Source of the DNA: Verrucomicrobiota bacterium
GTDB taxonomy: Bacteria; Verrucomicrobiota; Verrucomicrobiia; Limisphaerales; UBA1096
Direction: 5' to 3'
Assembly (NCBI GenBank): GCA_014382705.1
Contig: JACNJE010000053.1
Location: forward strand, 1-33,224
Length of the DNA: 33,224 nt
The notes beneath the pieces are model-generated. The model did no database searches. It worked only from the letters and a program-made list of their open reading frames with translations, and was not told the origin of the DNA. Position 1 is the stretch's first letter. The number at the start of each line of letters is the position of its first letter. Both the position numbers and the translations under genes were made by a program. Of the stretch, positions 22,147-31,330 are shown piece after piece.

Positions 22147-22791
22147 ATGAGGGAAGGCTTGGAGGCAAATAATTTCCTGGTGCCGATGGTCGTCGAGCAG
22201 ACGGGCCGCGGCGAACGCGGCTACGACATCTACTCGCGGCTGTTGGTCGACCGTATCGTGTTCATCGGTACGCCGATCGACGACACGATCTCGAACCTGG
22301 TCATCGCCCAGTTGTTGTTCCTGCAGATGCAGGATCCGAAGAAAGACATTCACCTGTACATCAACTCGCCGGGTGGCAGCATCACCGCCGGCATGGCGGT
22401 GTACGACACAATGCAGTTCCTGACCTGCGACGTGAACACGTACTGCATCGGCCAGGCGGCCAGCATGGGCGCCGTGCTCCTCGCCGCCGGCACCAAGGGC
22501 AAACGCCACGCGCTGCCCAACGCGCGCATCATGATTCATCAGCCGTGGGGCGGCGCGCAGGGCAATGCCTCCGACATCGAGATTCAGGCGGCGGAAATCC
22601 TGCGGCTCAAGGACAGCATCAACAAAATCCTCGCCGAGCACACCGGCAAAAAAGTTAAACAGATCGTCACCGACTCGGATCGCGACCATTTCATGTCATC
22701 CGTGGAGGCGAAGAAGTACGGTCTTGTGGATGAGGTGGTGAAGTCCCGCAAGGACGTCGCCAGCCTTAAGGACGAGAAAAAGAAGAAATAG
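22147..22791 (+). CDS. clpP: ATP-dependent Clp protease proteolytic subunit ClpP
   Basis: Serine peptidase that forms the tetradecameric barrel of ClpXP, 214 residues. The catalytic triad is Ser106 ([11 protein letters not shown]), His131 (IMIHQPWGG) and Asp180 (SDRDHFM), with spacing as in E. coli Clp[21 protein letters not shown] and the [12 protein letters not shown] start region are highly conserved. There is little propeptide before the Val/Pro region ([11 protein letters not shown]). The C-terminus is Lys-rich (KDEKKKK). It lies 11 bp upstream of clpX, its unfoldase partner, in a standard operon. Confidence 0.98.
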   Translation: MREGLEANNFLVPMVVEQTGRGERGYDIYSRLLVDRIVFIGTPIDDTISNLVIAQLLFLQMQDPKKDIHLYINSPGGSITAGMAVYDTMQFLTCDVNTYCIGQAASMGAVLLAAGTKGKRHALPNARIMIHQPWGGAQGNASDIEIQAAEILRLKDSINKILAEHTGKKVKQIVTDSDRDHFMSSVEAKKYGLVDEVVKSRKDVASLKDEKKKK

Positions 22792-22802
22792 TTTAAGCAC
22801 CC

Positions 22803-24104
22803 ATGGCTCGGCCCAACCAGATCACCCTTTGCAGCTTCTGCGGGAAATCCCACTCGGAGGTCCGGAAGCTGATCGCCGGGCCGGGCGTTTACATTTGCGA
22901 CAACTGCATCCTCGTCTGTAAGAACGTCCTCGACAAGGAACTGCAGGCCGAGGAGAAGAAAAAGGCGATCAAGCTCAACGTCCCGAAGCCGAAGCAGATC
23001 AAGGCGGCGCTGGACGAGCACTGCATCGGGCAGGACGCCGCCAAGAAGGCGCTATCCGTCGCGGTGCACAACCATTACAAGCGCATCCAGTCCGGCCTCG
23101 CGGTCAAGACCAAGGGCGACAACAAGATCATCCCCAGCGAAACCGGCGGCGATGACATCGAGATCGAGAAGAGCAACATCCTGCTGCTGGGCCCAACCGG
23201 CTCCGGCAAGACGCTGCTCGCCCGCACGCTGGCACGCATGCTCGACGTGCCGTTCGCCATCGCCGACGCCACCACCCTGACCGAGGCCGGCTACGTCGGC
23301 GACGACGTCGAGAACATCGTCCTGCGCCTCCTGCAGGCGGCCGACTACGACGTGAAGCGCGCCCAGATTGGCATCATTTACGTCGACGAGATCGACAAAA
23401 TCACCCGCCGCACCGAGAACGTCTCGATCACCCGCGACGTCTCCGGCGAAGGCGTGCAGCAGGGGCTGCTGAAGATTCTCGAGGGCACCGTCTGCAACGT
23501 CCCGCCGCAGGGCGGCCGCAAGCATCCGCAGCAGGAATACATCAAGCTCGACACGACCAACGTGCTGTTCATCTGCGGCGGCGCGTTTGTCGATCTCGAC
23601 AACATCATCCAACGCCGCATCGGCAAACACGTGCTTGGCTTTTCCGGAAAGGACGACGCCCAACGCGACGACAAACCCAGCGCGGAGGACAAGGACATCC
23701 TCAAGCACGTCGAGCCGGAGGACCTGCTCAAATACGGTTTCATCCCTGAATTCATCGGCCGGCTCCCGGTGCACACGTCGCTCGAGGAACTCGACGAGGA
23801 GCAACTGGTCCGCGTCATGACCGAGCCGAAGAACGCCCTCATCAAGCAGTTTGCCAAGTTGTTCGAGATGGACGGCGTGAAGCTCAACTTCACCGACGAC
23901 GCCCTGATCGAGCTGGCCAAGGCCGCCATCAAGCGCGGCACTGGCGCGCGCGGCCTGCGCAGCCTGATGGAGAAACTGATGCTCGACACGATGTACGAGA
24001 TCCCCGACTCGACGGACATCGTCTCGGTCAAGGTCACCGACAAAGTCGTGCTTGGCCAAGCGGAGCCGACATTCCAGCGCCGGCAAAAAAAGGCCGCTGC
24101 CTGA
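22803..24104 (+). CDS. clpX: ATP-dependent Clp protease ATPase subunit ClpX
   Basis: AAA+ unfoldase that recognises, unfolds and threads substrates into ClpP; 433 residues. The N-terminal zinc-binding domain is CSFCGKS...CDNCILVC. Walker A is GPTGSGKT and Walker [10 protein letters not shown]. Pore loop AGYVGDD and sensor regions [11 protein letters not shown] and [13 protein letters not shown] are present. The ClpP-docking loop reads KHVLGFSG, an LGF version of the common IGF tripeptide. A core palindrome at 24051-24060 lies near the 3' end, encodes VLGQA, and falls 54 bp upstream of the aminotransferase start. Confidence 0.98.
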   Translation: MARPNQITLCSFCGKSHSEVRKLIAGPGVYICDNCILVCKNVLDKELQAEEKKKAIKLNVPKPKQIKAALDEHCIGQDAAKKALSVAVHNHYKRIQSGLAVKTKGDNKIIPSETGGDDIEIEKSNILLLGPTGSGKTLLARTLARMLDVPFAIADATTLTEAGYVGDDVENIVLRLLQAADYDVKRAQIGIIYVDEIDKITRRTENVSITRDVSGEGVQQGLLKILEGTVCNVPPQGGRKHPQQEYIKLDTTNVLFICGGAFVDLDNIIQRRIGKHVLGFSGKDDAQRDDKPSAEDKDILKHVEPEDLLKYGFIPEFIGRLPVHTSLEELDEEQLVRVMTEPKNALIKQFAKLFEMDGVKLNFTDDALIELAKAAIKRGTGARGLRSLMEKLMLDTMYEIPDSTDIVSVKVTDKVVLGQAEPTFQRRQKKAAA

Positions 24105-24113
24105 CCCCCACCG

Positions 24114-25304
24114 ATGTCGAGTGACTTCAAGCCCGGCGACATCGTCGCCCAGCAGGTTCAGCGCATTCCCCGCTCCGGAATTCGCGAGTTTTTCGACCTC
24201 GTGCAGGGCCGGCGCGACGTCATCTCGCTTGGCGTCGGCGAGCCGGACTTCGTCACGCCGTGGCACATTCGCGAGTCGGCGATCTATGCCCTCGAGCGCG
24301 GCCACACCAGCTACACTTCCAACCTTGGCCTGCCCAAGCTGCGCGCCGCCATCAGCGGCTACGTTGCCGGGGGCTTCGGCGTGGAGTACGACCCGGGGAC
24401 GCAGGTGCTCGTCAGCGTCGGCGTCAGCGAGGCGCTCGACATCGCGCTGCGGGCGATCATCAACCCCGGCGACGAGATCCTTTACCACGAACCGTGCTAC
24501 GTCAGCTACGCGCCCGGCATCGCGCTGGCCCACGGCGTGCCGGTGGCCGTGCCGTGCCGTGCCAAGGACGGATTCGCCGTGACCGCCGAGGCGATCGAGC
24601 AGGCGATCACGCCCAAGTCCAAGGCACTCGTGCTAAACTTCCCGACGAACCCCACCGGCGGCACGATGACCCGCGAGGCGCTCGAGTCGATCGCCCGCTT
24701 GGCCAAGCGCCACAACCTGCTCGTAATCACCGACGAGATTTACGCCGAGCTGACCTTCGAGGGAACGCACACCAGCATCGCGGCGCTGCCCGGCATGGCT
24801 GAGCGGACGATTTTTCTGCACGGCTTCTCCAAGGCCTACGCGATGACCGGCTTCCGCATCGGCTACGCCTGCGGGCCGGCGGAATTGATCGACGCAATGA
24901 TGCGCATCCACCAATACTCCATGCTGTGCGCCAGCATCATCAGCCAGGAAGCGGCGATCGAGGCGCTTCAAAACGGCACCGAGCCGGTCGCCGAGATGAA
25001 GGAACAGTACCGGCTCCGCCGCAACTTCATTATCAAGGCGTTCAACGACATGGGGCTTGAGTGCCACCTGCCGCGCGGCTCATTCTACGCCTTCCCCAGC
25101 GTGCGATCCACAGGCCTCAGTTCAAGCGAGTTCGCGTCACGGCTGGTAAAGGAAGAAAACATCGCCTGCGTTCCCGGCGATGCCTTCGGCCCGTCGGGCG
25201 AGGGGCACCTGCGGTGCTGCTTCGCGACCGGTCTCGAGCAAATCAAGGTAGCCTGCGAACGGATGGCCCGGTTTGTGCAGTCGTTAAAAAACGCCGGCGC
25301 GTAA
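24114..25304 (+). CDS. PLP-dependent class I/II aminotransferase
   Basis: Cytosolic fold-type I aminotransferase of the AspC/PatA-like group, 396 residues. Landmarks are SLGVGEPDF, GHTSYTSNLGLPKLR, NFPTNPTGG, VITDEIYAEL, the Schiff-base Lys240 in GFSKAYAMTGFRIGY, and the C-terminal carboxylate-binding Arg in HLRCCFA. These fit aspartate or aromatic transaminases and N-acetyl-LL-diaminopimelate aminotransferase-like enzymes; the true substrate cannot be chosen from the sequence. It starts 9 bp after clpX and is probably co-transcribed with it. A full palindrome (24696-24709) encodes RLAKR, the only full 14-mer in a gene read in that frame. Another palindrome begins 3 bp after the stop codon. 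Confidence 0.9.
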   Translation: MSSDFKPGDIVAQQVQRIPRSGIREFFDLVQGRRDVISLGVGEPDFVTPWHIRESAIYALERGHTSYTSNLGLPKLRAAISGYVAGGFGVEYDPGTQVLVSVGVSEALDIALRAIINPGDEILYHEPCYVSYAPGIALAHGVPVAVPCRAKDGFAVTAEAIEQAITPKSKALVLNFPTNPTGGTMTREALESIARLAKRHNLLVITDEIYAELTFEGTHTSIAALPGMAERTIFLHGFSKAYAMTGFRIGYACGPAELIDAMMRIHQYSMLCASIISQEAAIEALQNGTEPVAEMKEQYRLRRNFIIKAFNDMGLECHLPRGSFYAFPSVRSTGLSSSEFASRLVKEENIACVPGDAFGPSGEGHLRCCFATGLEQIKVACERMARFVQSLKNAGA

Positions 25305-25378
25305 CCCGCTTGGCCAAGCGCAACAGAGTTTCAACTTGGCCGACCGCACTTAACGTCGCCTGAAAGTCGACTTCTGCG

Positions 25379-25404
25379 TAGCCGAGGGCAACGCCCTCGG
25401 AAAA
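25379..25404. repeat. Left REP-like hairpin flanking the transposase
   Basis: The 26-bp unit at 25379-25404 contains CCGAGGGCAACGCCCTCGG, a stem CCGAGGGC/GCCCTCGG with loop AAC. An inner hairpin TTGCCC-TGAAG-GGGCAA follows at 25421-25437. The 26-bp unit is repeated exactly, inverted, at 25947-25972. Confidence 0.9.
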
Positions 25405-25446
25405 CGGATGAGAAGAAATTTTGCCCTGAAGGGGCAATTCAAAAAC

Positions 25447-25899
25447 TCATTCCCACAAATATGGTTCGTTTATTTCCACCCCATTCTTTCCCAAAATACG
25501 CCGCAGTTCATCCTGAAACGAAACCCGTCGGTGATGTTCCTCTTGGCTGGCGACATATTTCCGAACCGCCGCAACATGACTCGGACTCACCCCGAACAGC
25601 CCGTACCCATCCTGCCAATGGAAGTTGCCAAAATCAAAAAATTCCCGCTTCAACCATTTGGAAGATTCCTTTTTGACAGTCTCCAATATTTTGGCCGTTG
25701 GATGTTGTTTGGACAAATTACAAAGGATGTGGACGTGATCGTCGTGACCGTCAATCAGCACATCGCGACAGCCTTTGTCCCGCAAGATGGTGGCCATGTA
25801 AGCGAAGAGTTTGGGGCGGATTTCGTTGCGTAACCAAGGCCGGCGTTCCTTGGTTGAAAAGATGACATGAGCAAACAAGACATGAATCGATTGCGGCAT
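25447..25899 (-). CDS. IS200/IS605-like Y1 transposase, REP-associated type
   Basis: HUH tyrosine transposase of the Y1_Tnp family, 150 residues, acting on single-stranded DNA at hairpins. The HUH metal motif is HVH in LIDGHDDHVHILCNL. The likely catalytic Tyr is in VAAVRKYVASQEEHH, and the conserved WQDGYGLFGVSPS precedes it. The length is complete for the family. ATG 25899 (MPQSIHVLFAHVIFSTK) is chosen because the family begins there; the longer frame runs back through the right-hand hairpin. There is no accompanying tnpB. The inverted REP-like hairpins on both sides mark it as a RAYT-like gene that may mobilise REP elements rather than an ordinary insertion sequence. Confidence 0.88.
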   Translation of the reverse strand: MPQSIHVLFAHVIFSTKERRPWLRNEIRPKLFAYMATILRDKGCRDVLIDGHDDHVHILCNLSKQHPTAKILETVKKESSKWLKREFFDFGNFHWQDGYGLFGVSPSHVAAVRKYVASQEEHHRRVSFQDELRRILGKNGVEINEPYLWE

Positions 25900-25946
25900 G
25901 ACGTTGTGGTTGAAGTGCCCCGACAGGGCACATCGATTTTGCAACA

Positions 25947-25972
25947 TTTTCCGAGGGCGTTGCCCTCGGCTA
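25947..25972. repeat. Right REP-like hairpin flanking the transposase
   Basis: Exact inverted copy of the 26-bp unit at 25379-25404, containing CCGAGGGCGTTGCCCTCGG. An inner hairpin GTGCCC-CGACA-GGGCAC lies at 25915-25931, mirroring the inner hairpin on the left in position though not in sequence. Confidence 0.9.
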
Positions 25973-26036
25973 TGTAAACTCAGGCTTACAGCCTGTTTGG
26001 GAACCAGCTCGTCGCTTCGTCAAAAAAACCGCACAA

Positions 26037-26080
26037 CTCTCTCTGCGACCCTCTGTGCCTCCGCGAACTCTGCGTTTAAA
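26037..26080. repeat. CTCTGCG-rich dispersed-type repeat
   Basis: CTCTGCG, CTCTGTG, CTCCGCG-like and CTCTGCG units recur about every 10-11 bp through 26037-26076, ending TTTAAA. From memory, stretches of this kind are scattered in many bacterial genomes. It lies just downstream of the cyclophilin-FKBP gene and beside the REP/transposase unit. The function is unknown. Confidence 0.5.
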
Positions 26081-26088
26081 ATGGAGGC

Positions 26089-27141
26089 CTACTTGATTTC
26101 CAGCAGCTCGACCTCGAAGATCAGCGTGGCGTTTGGTGGGATGACTCCGCCCGCACCTCGCGTGCCGTAGGCCAGGTCGGACGGGATGTAGAGCATCGAC
26201 TTGCCGCCTTTTTTCATCAACTGCAGCCCCTCGGTCCAGCCGGGAATCACGCGATTGAGCGGGAAGGTCGCCGGCTGGCCTCGCTGCACGGAACTGTCAA
26301 ACACTTTGCCGCTGATCAGTTTGCCGGTGTAATGCACGGTCACTTGGTTTGTGGCTTTCGGGCTGGCGCCCGTTCCGGCGGTCAGCACCTTGTAAGCCAA
26401 TCCGGAAGCGGTGGTTTTCACGCCCTCCTCTTTTGTGACCTTGGCCAAAAACGCCTCACCCTCGGCTTTGTTTTTGTCGGCGGGAGACTTGATGGTGGCA
26501 CGTAGTTTGGCGAACTGCGCCTCGCCGCCCTTGAACGCCTTGGCCTTTTCGCCAACGCGCTTGATGGTCACCTTGGTGAGCTTGTCGCCCTTGGCGATGG
26601 CATTAACCACGTCCTGCCCTTGGACGACGCGGCCGAACACCGTGTGCTTGCCGTCGAGCCACGGCGTCGCCTTGTGCGTGATGAAAAACTGGCTGCCGTT
26701 GGTGCCGGGGCCGGAGTTCGCCATCGAGAAAATCCCGGGGCCGCTGTGCGTCAGCGACGAGTCGATCTCGTCCGGGAACTTGTAGCCCGGGTCGCCCGTG
26801 CCGGTGCCAAGCGGGCAGCCACCCTGGATCATGAAGTCGGCGATTACCCGGTGAAAGTTCAGCCCGTCGTAGTACGCCGCGCCCTTGGCATCGGCCGGTG
26901 CGCCGCCGGTTTTCGAGTAATGCTTCGTGCCCTCCGCGAGGCCGACGAAGTTCGCGACGGTCATCGGGGTTTTTTCAAACTCGAGCTGACCAAGGATGGT
27001 TCCTTTGGTGGTTTCGAGCTCGGCGTACAGGCCGTCTGCCAGTTTTTCTTTGTCTTGTGCTATTACGGAAAACGTCGTCAGCGCCACGGCTGCGGCCAAA
27101 GCGCCCTTCAAGTTGTGGTTCATGTTCGCCATCAATTTCAT
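26089..27141 (-). CDS. Exported cyclophilin-FKBP fusion peptidyl-prolyl isomerase
   Basis: Peptidyl-prolyl cis-trans isomerase joining both major isomerase folds in one 350-residue chain, probably a periplasmic folding helper. The signal peptide ends near FSVIAQ. The cyclophilin domain covers about residues 30-190, with [31 protein letters not shown] and [13 protein letters not shown] charged linker leads to a C-terminal FKBP domain (about 250-350): [57 protein letters not shown]. Active-site residues of both domains look intact. ATG 27141 is used; ATG 27132 and 27123 are nearby alternatives. It diverges from the membrane-protein gene at 27263. Confidence 0.92.
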   Translation of the reverse strand: MKLMANMNHNLKGALAAAVALTTFSVIAQDKEKLADGLYAELETTKGTILGQLEFEKTPMTVANFVGLAEGTKHYSKTGGAPADAKGAAYYDGLNFHRVIADFMIQGGCPLGTGTGDPGYKFPDEIDSSLTHSGPGIFSMANSGPGTNGSQFFITHKATPWLDGKHTVFGRVVQGQDVVNAIAKGDKLTKVTIKRVGEKAKAFKGGEAQFAKLRATIKSPADKNKAEGEAFLAKVTKEEGVKTTASGLAYKVLTAGTGASPKATNQVTVHYTGKLISGKVFDSSVQRGQPATFPLNRVIPGWTEGLQLMKKGGKSMLYIPSDLAYGTRGAGGVIPPNATLIFEVELLEIK

Positions 27142-27219
27142 GGGACGGCAGAGGAAACCCAAAAACACCGCCGCCCGCAATGTTTTATTCGCGCTGAGGC
27201 CAGAATCGAGCGTTCGGGA

Positions 27220-27249
27220 TTGACCGCGAACCGGTTACGCTTTTAGCTC
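27220..27249 (+). promoter_or_regulatory. Putative promoter of the membrane-protein/ABC ATPase pair
   Basis: TTGACC (27220-27225) and TTAGCT/TAGCTC (27243-27249) are 17-18 bp apart. Transcription would begin about 27256, giving a leader of only about 7 nt before GTG 27263. Confidence 0.4.
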
Positions 27250-27262
27250 CCCGGCAGTAAAC

Positions 27263-29398
27263 GTGCGCGCCGCCACCCCACAACTCCCCCGCCGCTTGGC
27301 CAAGCTGGGCTTGGCGTGCCTGCTTGCGGGCGGTGGCTTGGCCAAGGGCGAAATCCAGTTCGACGTGTTTATGGGCTTCGCCGGCAAAGCGCGGCAGGGC
27401 GAGTGGTTCCCTGTGACATTCGAGATCTTCAACGACGGCCCGACCTTCGACGGCCAGATCGAGCTGCGGCCGCGCTTTGGTGATAACCCGGTTCACCGCC
27501 ACAACGTCGAGCTGGCCACCAACACCCGCAAGCGATTCACGATTCCGGTTTTTTGCAACGGGAATACCCGCTGGTCGGCCAAGCTGCAAAACGGGCGCAA
27601 GACCGTGGCCAAGCACGACGAACTCCTGCTGAACAGCACCGACCCCGGCACGGTCCTCGTCGGCGCATTGAGCGGCCAGCAGGCCGGTGGCCCGGTGCTG
27701 CCCAAGACACGCTTCAAGCGCGAGTGGGATAACGATCGTTACGCCCCGCGCGTGGCACACTTGCAGCAGGATACCTTCCCCGACGACCCGATCGCGCTGA
27801 GCGGACTGCACTCGCTCTACCTGAACTCGGCCCGCGCCATCAACCTGCGTCCCGAGCAGGCCGCCGCCCTCTCGACGTGGGTGCTCGGCGGCGGGCATCT
27901 CATGCTTGCGATCGATCAGCCGGGCGATGTCACCGGCACGCCTTGGCTGGCCAGCCTCGTTCGCGGCCAGTTTGGCCCGGTGCAAAACACCGCCGCTGGC
28001 CAGGCGCTTGGCCGGTGGATTGCCGACGCCGATTATACGAACATCGGCAGCGCCGATGCCAATTTTGCCACCGGCCAACTCGCCGCCGCCGGGGTGCGCT
28101 TGGCCAACGGCACGTCGCTCTTCAAACCCGACGACCGGCCCATTGCCGCCGAGGCCATTCGCGGCCTTGGCCAAGTGAGCGTGCTCGGCTTCAACCCGGA
28201 GCGCGAGCCGTTCAAGTCGTGGACCAACCGCGCCTGGTTTTGGGTGCGCTTGGCCAAGGTTCCCGCCGATTGGTTTGAAACGGAAGCGCCACTCCACCCG
28301 TACGGCCGCTTGCACATCGACGGCGTGTACGGCGCGATGCTCGACAGCCGGCAAGTCAGCAAGCTGCCGATCGTCTGGCTGCTGCTGCTGCTCGCGGCCT
28401 ACCTCGTCATCATCGGGCCGGTGGACCGTATCTGGCTCAAGCGCATCAACAAACAGATGCTCACCTGGCTGACCTTCCCGGCGTACGTGGCGATCTTTTC
28501 GCTGCTGATTTATTTCATCGGCTACAAGCTCCGAGCCGGTCAACTCGAGCTGAATGAACTGCATATCGTCGATGTGTTGCCGGGGCAGCAGGAATTGCTG
28601 CGTGGCCGGAGTTATGCGTCGATTTATTCGCCGGTCAACGACGACTACCGGCTTGGCGGCAGCTTCGAGCGGGGCGGCATCCGCTCCGAGTACGGCGGGG
28701 CATCCCGCGGTAATGTGGGCGACTCGTTACGGATGCAGCACAACACAAGAAAGCTCGAGGCGGTCGCCCGCGTGCCGATCTGGACGAGTCGCCTGCTCTG
28801 CTCCGAATGGATCACCCCGGCTGACGGAGGGTTCTCGGCCGTCCTCACAAAGAACGACGTGGACGTCTACGAACTGGCCGTTGACAACCAGCTCGACAAG
28901 GCGATCACCGGGGCGGTGTTGGTGGCGGACGGCAAAATCACCGAGTTGGAATTGCAGTCGCCGCCGGGTAGCACGCACACGCTCCGCATCCAGACTGCCG
29001 CGTCTCCTTATGCCGAGGGTGAATTAGGAAGCATCAGTCGCGGCGGAAGATTTCAGCAAGCCGTGAACACCCGAAACCGGGCATTCGGCGACACCGAGGG
29101 TGGCCGCATCGATCCGGTATTGATGAACATCATCACTTGTTCCTTCCCAACACTCCTTAGAACTGGAAAAAATCAACCACTCCCCTTCGTTGCCGACTTC
29201 AGCGGCTCGGGAGGACTCGACCTCTCCCCCCACGTCGAACGCGGCGGCACCGTCCTTTTGTTGCTGGCGGAGGATCATGCGCCGATTCCATCCACGGGGC
29301 TGTTTGAAACCCAGCTTGGCCAAGCGCGAACCCTGTACCGCATCCCGCTCGAACTCACCGAACCCGAGCAAAACTTGCCCAAGCGCGAACTAAACTAA
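27263..29398 (+). CDS. Exported/membrane protein linked to an ABC ATPase, unknown function
   Basis: 711-residue protein that I cannot place in a named family. It begins at GTG with a basic signal sequence containing two core palindromes (27295 encodes RLAKL, 27337 encodes GLAKG). A large extracytoplasmic part of about 340 residues follows, containing a Rossmann-like, GldG/DUF4350-like stretch (LSTWVLGGGHLMLAIDQPG). There are two strong membrane helices, LPIVWLLLLLAAYLVIIGPV (about 372-392) and LTWLTFPAYVAIFSLLIYFI, and a beta-rich C-terminal region. Three more palindrome cores lie within the gene at 28166, 28249 and 29315, so this gene holds five, the highest density in the window. The stop is 3 bp before the ABC ATPase, suggesting a gliding- or ABC-2-type exporter accessory role. 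This is an inference. Confidence 0.65.
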   Translation: MRAATPQLPRRLAKLGLACLLAGGGLAKGEIQFDVFMGFAGKARQGEWFPVTFEIFNDGPTFDGQIELRPRFGDNPVHRHNVELATNTRKRFTIPVFCNGNTRWSAKLQNGRKTVAKHDELLLNSTDPGTVLVGALSGQQAGGPVLPKTRFKREWDNDRYAPRVAHLQQDTFPDDPIALSGLHSLYLNSARAINLRPEQAAALSTWVLGGGHLMLAIDQPGDVTGTPWLASLVRGQFGPVQNTAAGQALGRWIADADYTNIGSADANFATGQLAAAGVRLANGTSLFKPDDRPIAAEAIRGLGQVSVLGFNPEREPFKSWTNRAWFWVRLAKVPADWFETEAPLHPYGRLHIDGVYGAMLDSRQVSKLPIVWLLLLLAAYLVIIGPVDRIWLKRINKQMLTWLTFPAYVAIFSLLIYFIGYKLRAGQLELNELHIVDVLPGQQELLRGRSYASIYSPVNDDYRLGGSFERGGIRSEYGGASRGNVGDSLRMQHNTRKLEAVARVPIWTSRLLCSEWITPADGGFSAVLTKNDVDVYELAVDNQLDKAITGAVLVADGKITELELQSPPGSTHTLRIQTAASPYAEGELGSISRGGRFQQAVNTRNRAFGDTEGGRIDPVLMNIITCSFPTLLRTGKNQPLPFVADFSGSGGLDLSPHVERGGTVLLLLAEDHAPIPSTGLFETQLGQARTLYRIPLELTEPEQNLPKRELN

Positions 29399-29401
29399 AT
29401 C

Positions 29402-30379
29402 ATGTCAGACGAATCAACGATCGTCCCGTCGCCCATCTCGAACGCCGCCGTCGAGATGTTGGCCCTCACGCGGCACTACGGCAATCTCACCGCGCTGAAC
29501 CGGCTCGACCTCACCGTGAACCGCGGCGACCTGTTCGGCTTCATCGGCTCGAACGGCGCCGGAAAGACCACCACGCTGCGCATCCTCTCGACCTTCCTCA
29601 CGCCCTCGACCGGCACCGCGCGCGTCCTGGGCCACGACGTCGTCCACGAAGCGAATCAGGTTCGGCGCATCCTCGGCTATATGCCTGACTTCTTCGGCGT
29701 CTACAAGGACATGGAGGTCACGGAGTACCTCGACTTTTTTGCCGCGTGCTACCGCATCGGCGCGGCCAAGCGCGAGCAGACCATCAGCGACGTGCTCGAG
29801 CTTGTCGGCTTGAGCGAAAAAAAAGGCTCACTCATCGGCGCGCTCAGTCGCGGCATGCAGCAACGCATCGGCCTCGCCCGCGTGCTGGTGCACGACCCGG
29901 AGATTCTGTTGCTCGACGAGCCGGCCAGCGGGCTCGACCCGCGCGCGCGCATCGAGATGATGGCCATCCTTCAGGAGCTGCAGCGGCTCGGCAAAACGAT
30001 CCTCATCTCGTCGCACATTCTCAGCGAACTGCAATCGCTCTGCAACCGCGTCGCCATCATCGAAAAGGGCAGCCTGATTTACAGCGGGCCGGTGCAGGGG
30101 GTGCAGGATCAGTTCACGCAAAAACCGGGCTTCCGGCTTCGCGTGGCAGACCACCCGCAGCGCGCGATCGAGCTGCTGCGCGAGCACCCCGAGATCGCCG
30201 AGGCGGAATCGGAGGAGGAGAGCAACCGCATCCGCGTCACGCTGGCCGACGGCCAGGTCGACGGCGGCGTGATTGCGAAGATCATCGTCAACGGAGGACT
30301 CCAACTCACTGGACTGGAGGAGGATGAGATGGATCTCGAAGACGTGTTTCTGCAGGTCACACGCGGCGAAACCCAGTAA
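29402..30379 (+). CDS. ABC-2-type exporter ATPase (CcmA/GldA-like)
   Basis: Cytoplasmic ATPase of an ABC export system, 325 residues. It has Walker A GSNGAGKTTT, Q-loop YMPDFFGVYKDMEV, an altered signature ALSRGMQQRIGLARVL, Walker B ILLLDEPASGLDP and H-loop ISSHILSEL. The C-terminal 100 residues form the extra domain seen in this class. No ABC-2 permease gene is adjacent: the next gene is on the opposite strand only 4 bp after the stop. The upstream two-helix protein may act with a permease encoded elsewhere. Translation probably couples to the upstream gene, whose stop lies 3 bp before the ATG. Confidence 0.9.
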   Translation: MSDESTIVPSPISNAAVEMLALTRHYGNLTALNRLDLTVNRGDLFGFIGSNGAGKTTTLRILSTFLTPSTGTARVLGHDVVHEANQVRRILGYMPDFFGVYKDMEVTEYLDFFAACYRIGAAKREQTISDVLELVGLSEKKGSLIGALSRGMQQRIGLARVLVHDPEILLLDEPASGLDPRARIEMMAILQELQRLGKTILISSHILSELQSLCNRVAIIEKGSLIYSGPVQGVQDQFTQKPGFRLRVADHPQRAIELLREHPEIAEAESEEESNRIRVTLADGQVDGGVIAKIIVNGGLQLTGLEEDEMDLEDVFLQVTRGETQ

Positions 30380-30383
30380 CCGC

Positions 30384-31241
30384 TCAGTCGCCGGTGAACC
30401 GGCTCACCCGCGAGCGGACGTCGTCGCGGAACCGCTCGACGCAGCCATCGACGTACTCGGCGATGTCCAGCGACGGGTCGTCCACGAGTGGCTTCAAGTT
30501 CATCGCGTAACTGGCGAGGTTCATTTCATCAACGGCGTGGGGATCGAAAAACGTCGCGTTGGAACGAAGCCGCCCTTCGAGCGCAAGATCATACCGTTTG
30601 CCGCCGCTGATTTGTGAATCGAAAATGCTGATGAGCGCGCGGACGAGGTTCGGGCGGTTGGCCAGGTTGAGCAACACCTTCTCGTCGTCGAGCAGCCAGT
30701 TGAGGTCACGCCAAACCTCGACGCCGTAAACCTCCGGCGGCCGCTCGGCTGCTGGCAGTTCGCGCAGCGCGCAGATCAACGGCACGGCCACGGCGACGTG
30801 CGTGTCGTGCTTATCGGCCAAGTTGTGCGTGTACACAACCTTCGGCTTGGTTGCGGCGAGGATCGTTCGCAGGTCGGCGGCGTAGTCGCTGTTGCCCGGC
30901 TGCTTCACCACCGAGCTGGGGTAGTCGAGCTGCGCCATGAAGGCGTACTCCGCGACGACCGCCGCCTTGCGTTGCTCCTCGGCGCGCACGACCTGCATCT
31001 GCTCGTCGGTGTAGTCGGCGTACTCGTTGGTGCGCGAGCTGCCGGCGCCGTTGGTTACCGTCACGCCACCGAACCACTTCTGCGGCTGCTTGTAACAGGC
31101 GAGGATGCCGTGCAGCGCCATCACCTCGAGGTCGTCCTGGTGCGCACCAACGCCGAGGTGCGTTGTGCGACCAAGCGCTTGGTTCGACTCATTGTCGTCG
31201 GGGATGAACAGGTCAGCGCTCGGGTTGGCAAAATGAATCAT
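30384..31241 (-). CDS. PIG-L family deacetylase
   Basis: LmbE/PIG-L zinc-dependent deacetylase (N-acetylglucosamine-type amide hydrolysis), 285 residues. The metal and catalytic motif is GAHQDDLEV (His34, Asp36, Asp37); the usual AHPDD has Gln in place of Pro. A later VYTHNLADKHDTHVAVA supplies further His ligands. No signal peptide is evident from ATG 31241, so the enzyme is probably cytoplasmic. A longer reading from TTG 31301 would begin inside the palindrome (31293-31302) and is not favoured. It converges on the ABC ATPase with 4 bp between stops. The substrate is unknown. Confidence 0.87.
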   Translation of the reverse strand: MIHFANPSADLFIPDDNESNQALGRTTHLGVGAHQDDLEVMALHGILACYKQPQKWFGGVTVTNGAGSSRTNEYADYTDEQMQVVRAEEQRKAAVVAEYAFMAQLDYPSSVVKQPGNSDYAADLRTILAATKPKVVYTHNLADKHDTHVAVAVPLICALRELPAAERPPEVYGVEVWRDLNWLLDDEKVLLNLANRPNLVRALISIFDSQISGGKRYDLALEGRLRSNATFFDPHAVDEMNLASYAMNLKPLVDDPSLDIAEYVDGCVERFRDDVRSRVSRFTGD

Positions 31242-31330
31242 CGTCGTATCGGGGAACGCGGCTGGGGAACGCCGTTTGAGCAATTCAATCCGCTTGGCCA
31301 AGGTACGTCAAGCGCCGGGCCGAACAGTCG

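Noticed and set aside
23052-24533. 493-codon minus-strand open frame across clpX and the aminotransferase
   Set aside because: It spans two well-conserved genes on the other strand and has a repetitive shadow composition.
31241-31301. Longer PIG-L start at TTG 31301
   Set aside because: It would begin within the intergenic palindrome and add a basic segment absent from the family core; ATG 31241 gives a normal start.
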